A DNA stretch of 5,168 bases from Rhodospirillaceae bacterium (lineage in GTDB: Bacteria; Pseudomonadota; Alphaproteobacteria; Rhodospirillales; Rhodospirillaceae), in contig JAFGWD010000090.1 of assembly GCA_016937315.1 (NCBI GenBank), positions 1 through 5,168 on the forward strand. The letters run 5' to 3'. This document shows positions 4,581-5,168 of this stretch, piece after piece; position 1 is the first letter of the stretch, and every line of letters begins with the position of its first letter. The notes beneath the pieces were generated by a model. The model made no database searches, had not been told where the DNA came from, and saw nothing but the letters and a program-made list of their open reading frames with translations. The position numbers were made by a program, and so were the translations under genes.

Positions 4581-5168
4581 ATGGAAAACGCCAGTTACAT
4601 CGCGCTGAGCCGCCAGACCGCCTTATGGCGGCAAATGGACCAGGTCGCCAACAACATGGCGAACGTCAACACCGCTGGGTTCAAGGGTGAGCAGGAATTG
4701 TTCACCGATTACGTGGCGAAAGTGCGTACGGACCGCTCGCTGTTCAAGGATAAAATCGCGTTCACCGAAGATTACGGCATGGTCCGCGACCTTTCTGAAG
4801 GGGCCCTTCGGACCACCGGAAATTCTTTGGATGTCGCCATCAAAGGCGAGGGGTATTTTACGGTCGAGGCCGATAACGGAGACCGCTATTACACGCGCAA
4901 CGGACACTTCAAGCTAAACGCCGATGGCCAATTGGCCACAACATCCGGCGAAGTCTTGATTTCCGATGCTGACCAGCCGGTCATCCTGGCCCCCGGTGAA
5001 ACCGAAATTACAATTTCACGGGACGGCACCATTTCCACCGAGAACGGCCAAATTGGTCGCCTCCGGTTGGCCAATTTTGACGATCAGAGAGCCCTCAAGA
5101 AGGTCGCAAACGGCCTTTACGATGCAGGCGAACAGACGCCACAAGTTCTGGCCACACCACACTTGGTA
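4581..5168 (+). CDS. flgF: Flagellar basal-body rod protein FlgF, C-terminus cut by window edge
   Basis: FlgF is a proximal rod subunit exported by the flagellar type III apparatus and assembled in the periplasm. I translated 196 codons from the ATG at 4581-4583, open to the right edge; full-length alphaproteobacterial FlgF is about 240 residues. The opening MENASYIALSRQTALWRQMD is typical of FlgF rather than FlgG. The rod-protein signature NNMANVNTAGFKGE lies at about 24-37. The central FlgE/F/G domain shows GEGYFTVE and YYTRNGHFKLNADGQL at about 90-118. No signal peptide is present, as expected for type III export. GGGA about 9 nt upstream is a modest ribosome site. It is divergent from fliL and probably led by the sigma-54 promoter at 4491-4506; flgG and further rod/ring genes would be expected downstream, outside the window. 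Confidence 0.94.
   Translation, partial: MENASYIALSRQTALWRQMDQVANNMANVNTAGFKGEQELFTDYVAKVRTDRSLFKDKIAFTEDYGMVRDLSEGALRTTGNSLDVAIKGEGYFTVEADNGDRYYTRNGHFKLNADGQLATTSGEVLISDADQPVILAPGETEITISRDGTISTENGQIGRLRLANFDDQRALKKVANGLYDAGEQTPQVLATPHLV

Noticed and set aside
4623..4907. Leftward 94-codon frame opposite flgF
   Set aside because: Lies wholly antisense to conserved FlgF sequence.

Overview
The window is a flagellar and chemotaxis cluster from an alphaproteobacterium, most likely from the Rhodospirillales or a close marine relative (Magnetospirillum/Thalassospira-like). This rests on gene content and order, namely flgF divergent from fliL-fliM-DUF6468-motE-cheY-cheZ, on moderately high GC, and on recognisable protein motifs. 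No tRNA, rRNA, insertion sequence, CRISPR array or sign of recent transfer was seen.

Layout. Positions 1-4249 carry six leftward (minus-strand) genes. From upstream to downstream they are fliL (3713-4249), fliM (2497-3672), a DUF6468-type membrane protein (1891-2454), motE (1168-1875), cheY (638-1027) and a CheZ-type phosphatase gene that runs off the left edge (1-596). fliL to motE are closely packed, with gaps of 15-42 bp, and look like one transcription unit. A 140-bp gap before cheY holds a small hairpin and two weak promoter-like sequences, so cheY-cheZ may also have its own promoter. Positions 4250-4580 are a divergent intergenic region. It contains a convincing sigma-54 (-24/-12) promoter for the rightward flgF, which starts at 4581 and leaves at the right edge.

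How the genes fit together. FlgF is a proximal rod protein. FliL is a single-pass protein around the stators. FliM is the C-ring switch protein that receives CheY-P. MotE is a single-pass periplasmic protein related to the MotC chaperone of rhizobia. CheY is the response regulator that binds FliM, and the CheZ-like protein dephosphorylates CheY-P. The DUF6468 protein has no known function, but its place between fliM and motE and its membrane-anchor plus coiled-coil build suggest a motor-associated job.

The points most worth a second look are: the uncharacterised DUF6468 gene; the long acidic N-terminal extension of FliM with a duplicated AEWEAM motif ahead of its CheY-binding peptide; a perfect 8-bp hairpin at the 3' end of fliL followed by a 14-codon mini-ORF that exactly bridges the fliL stop and the fliM start; the sigma-54 promoter of flgF; and an 8-base homopolymer in the cheZ tail. 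I did not find a wholly new system; this is mainly a conserved motility locus with some unusual details.
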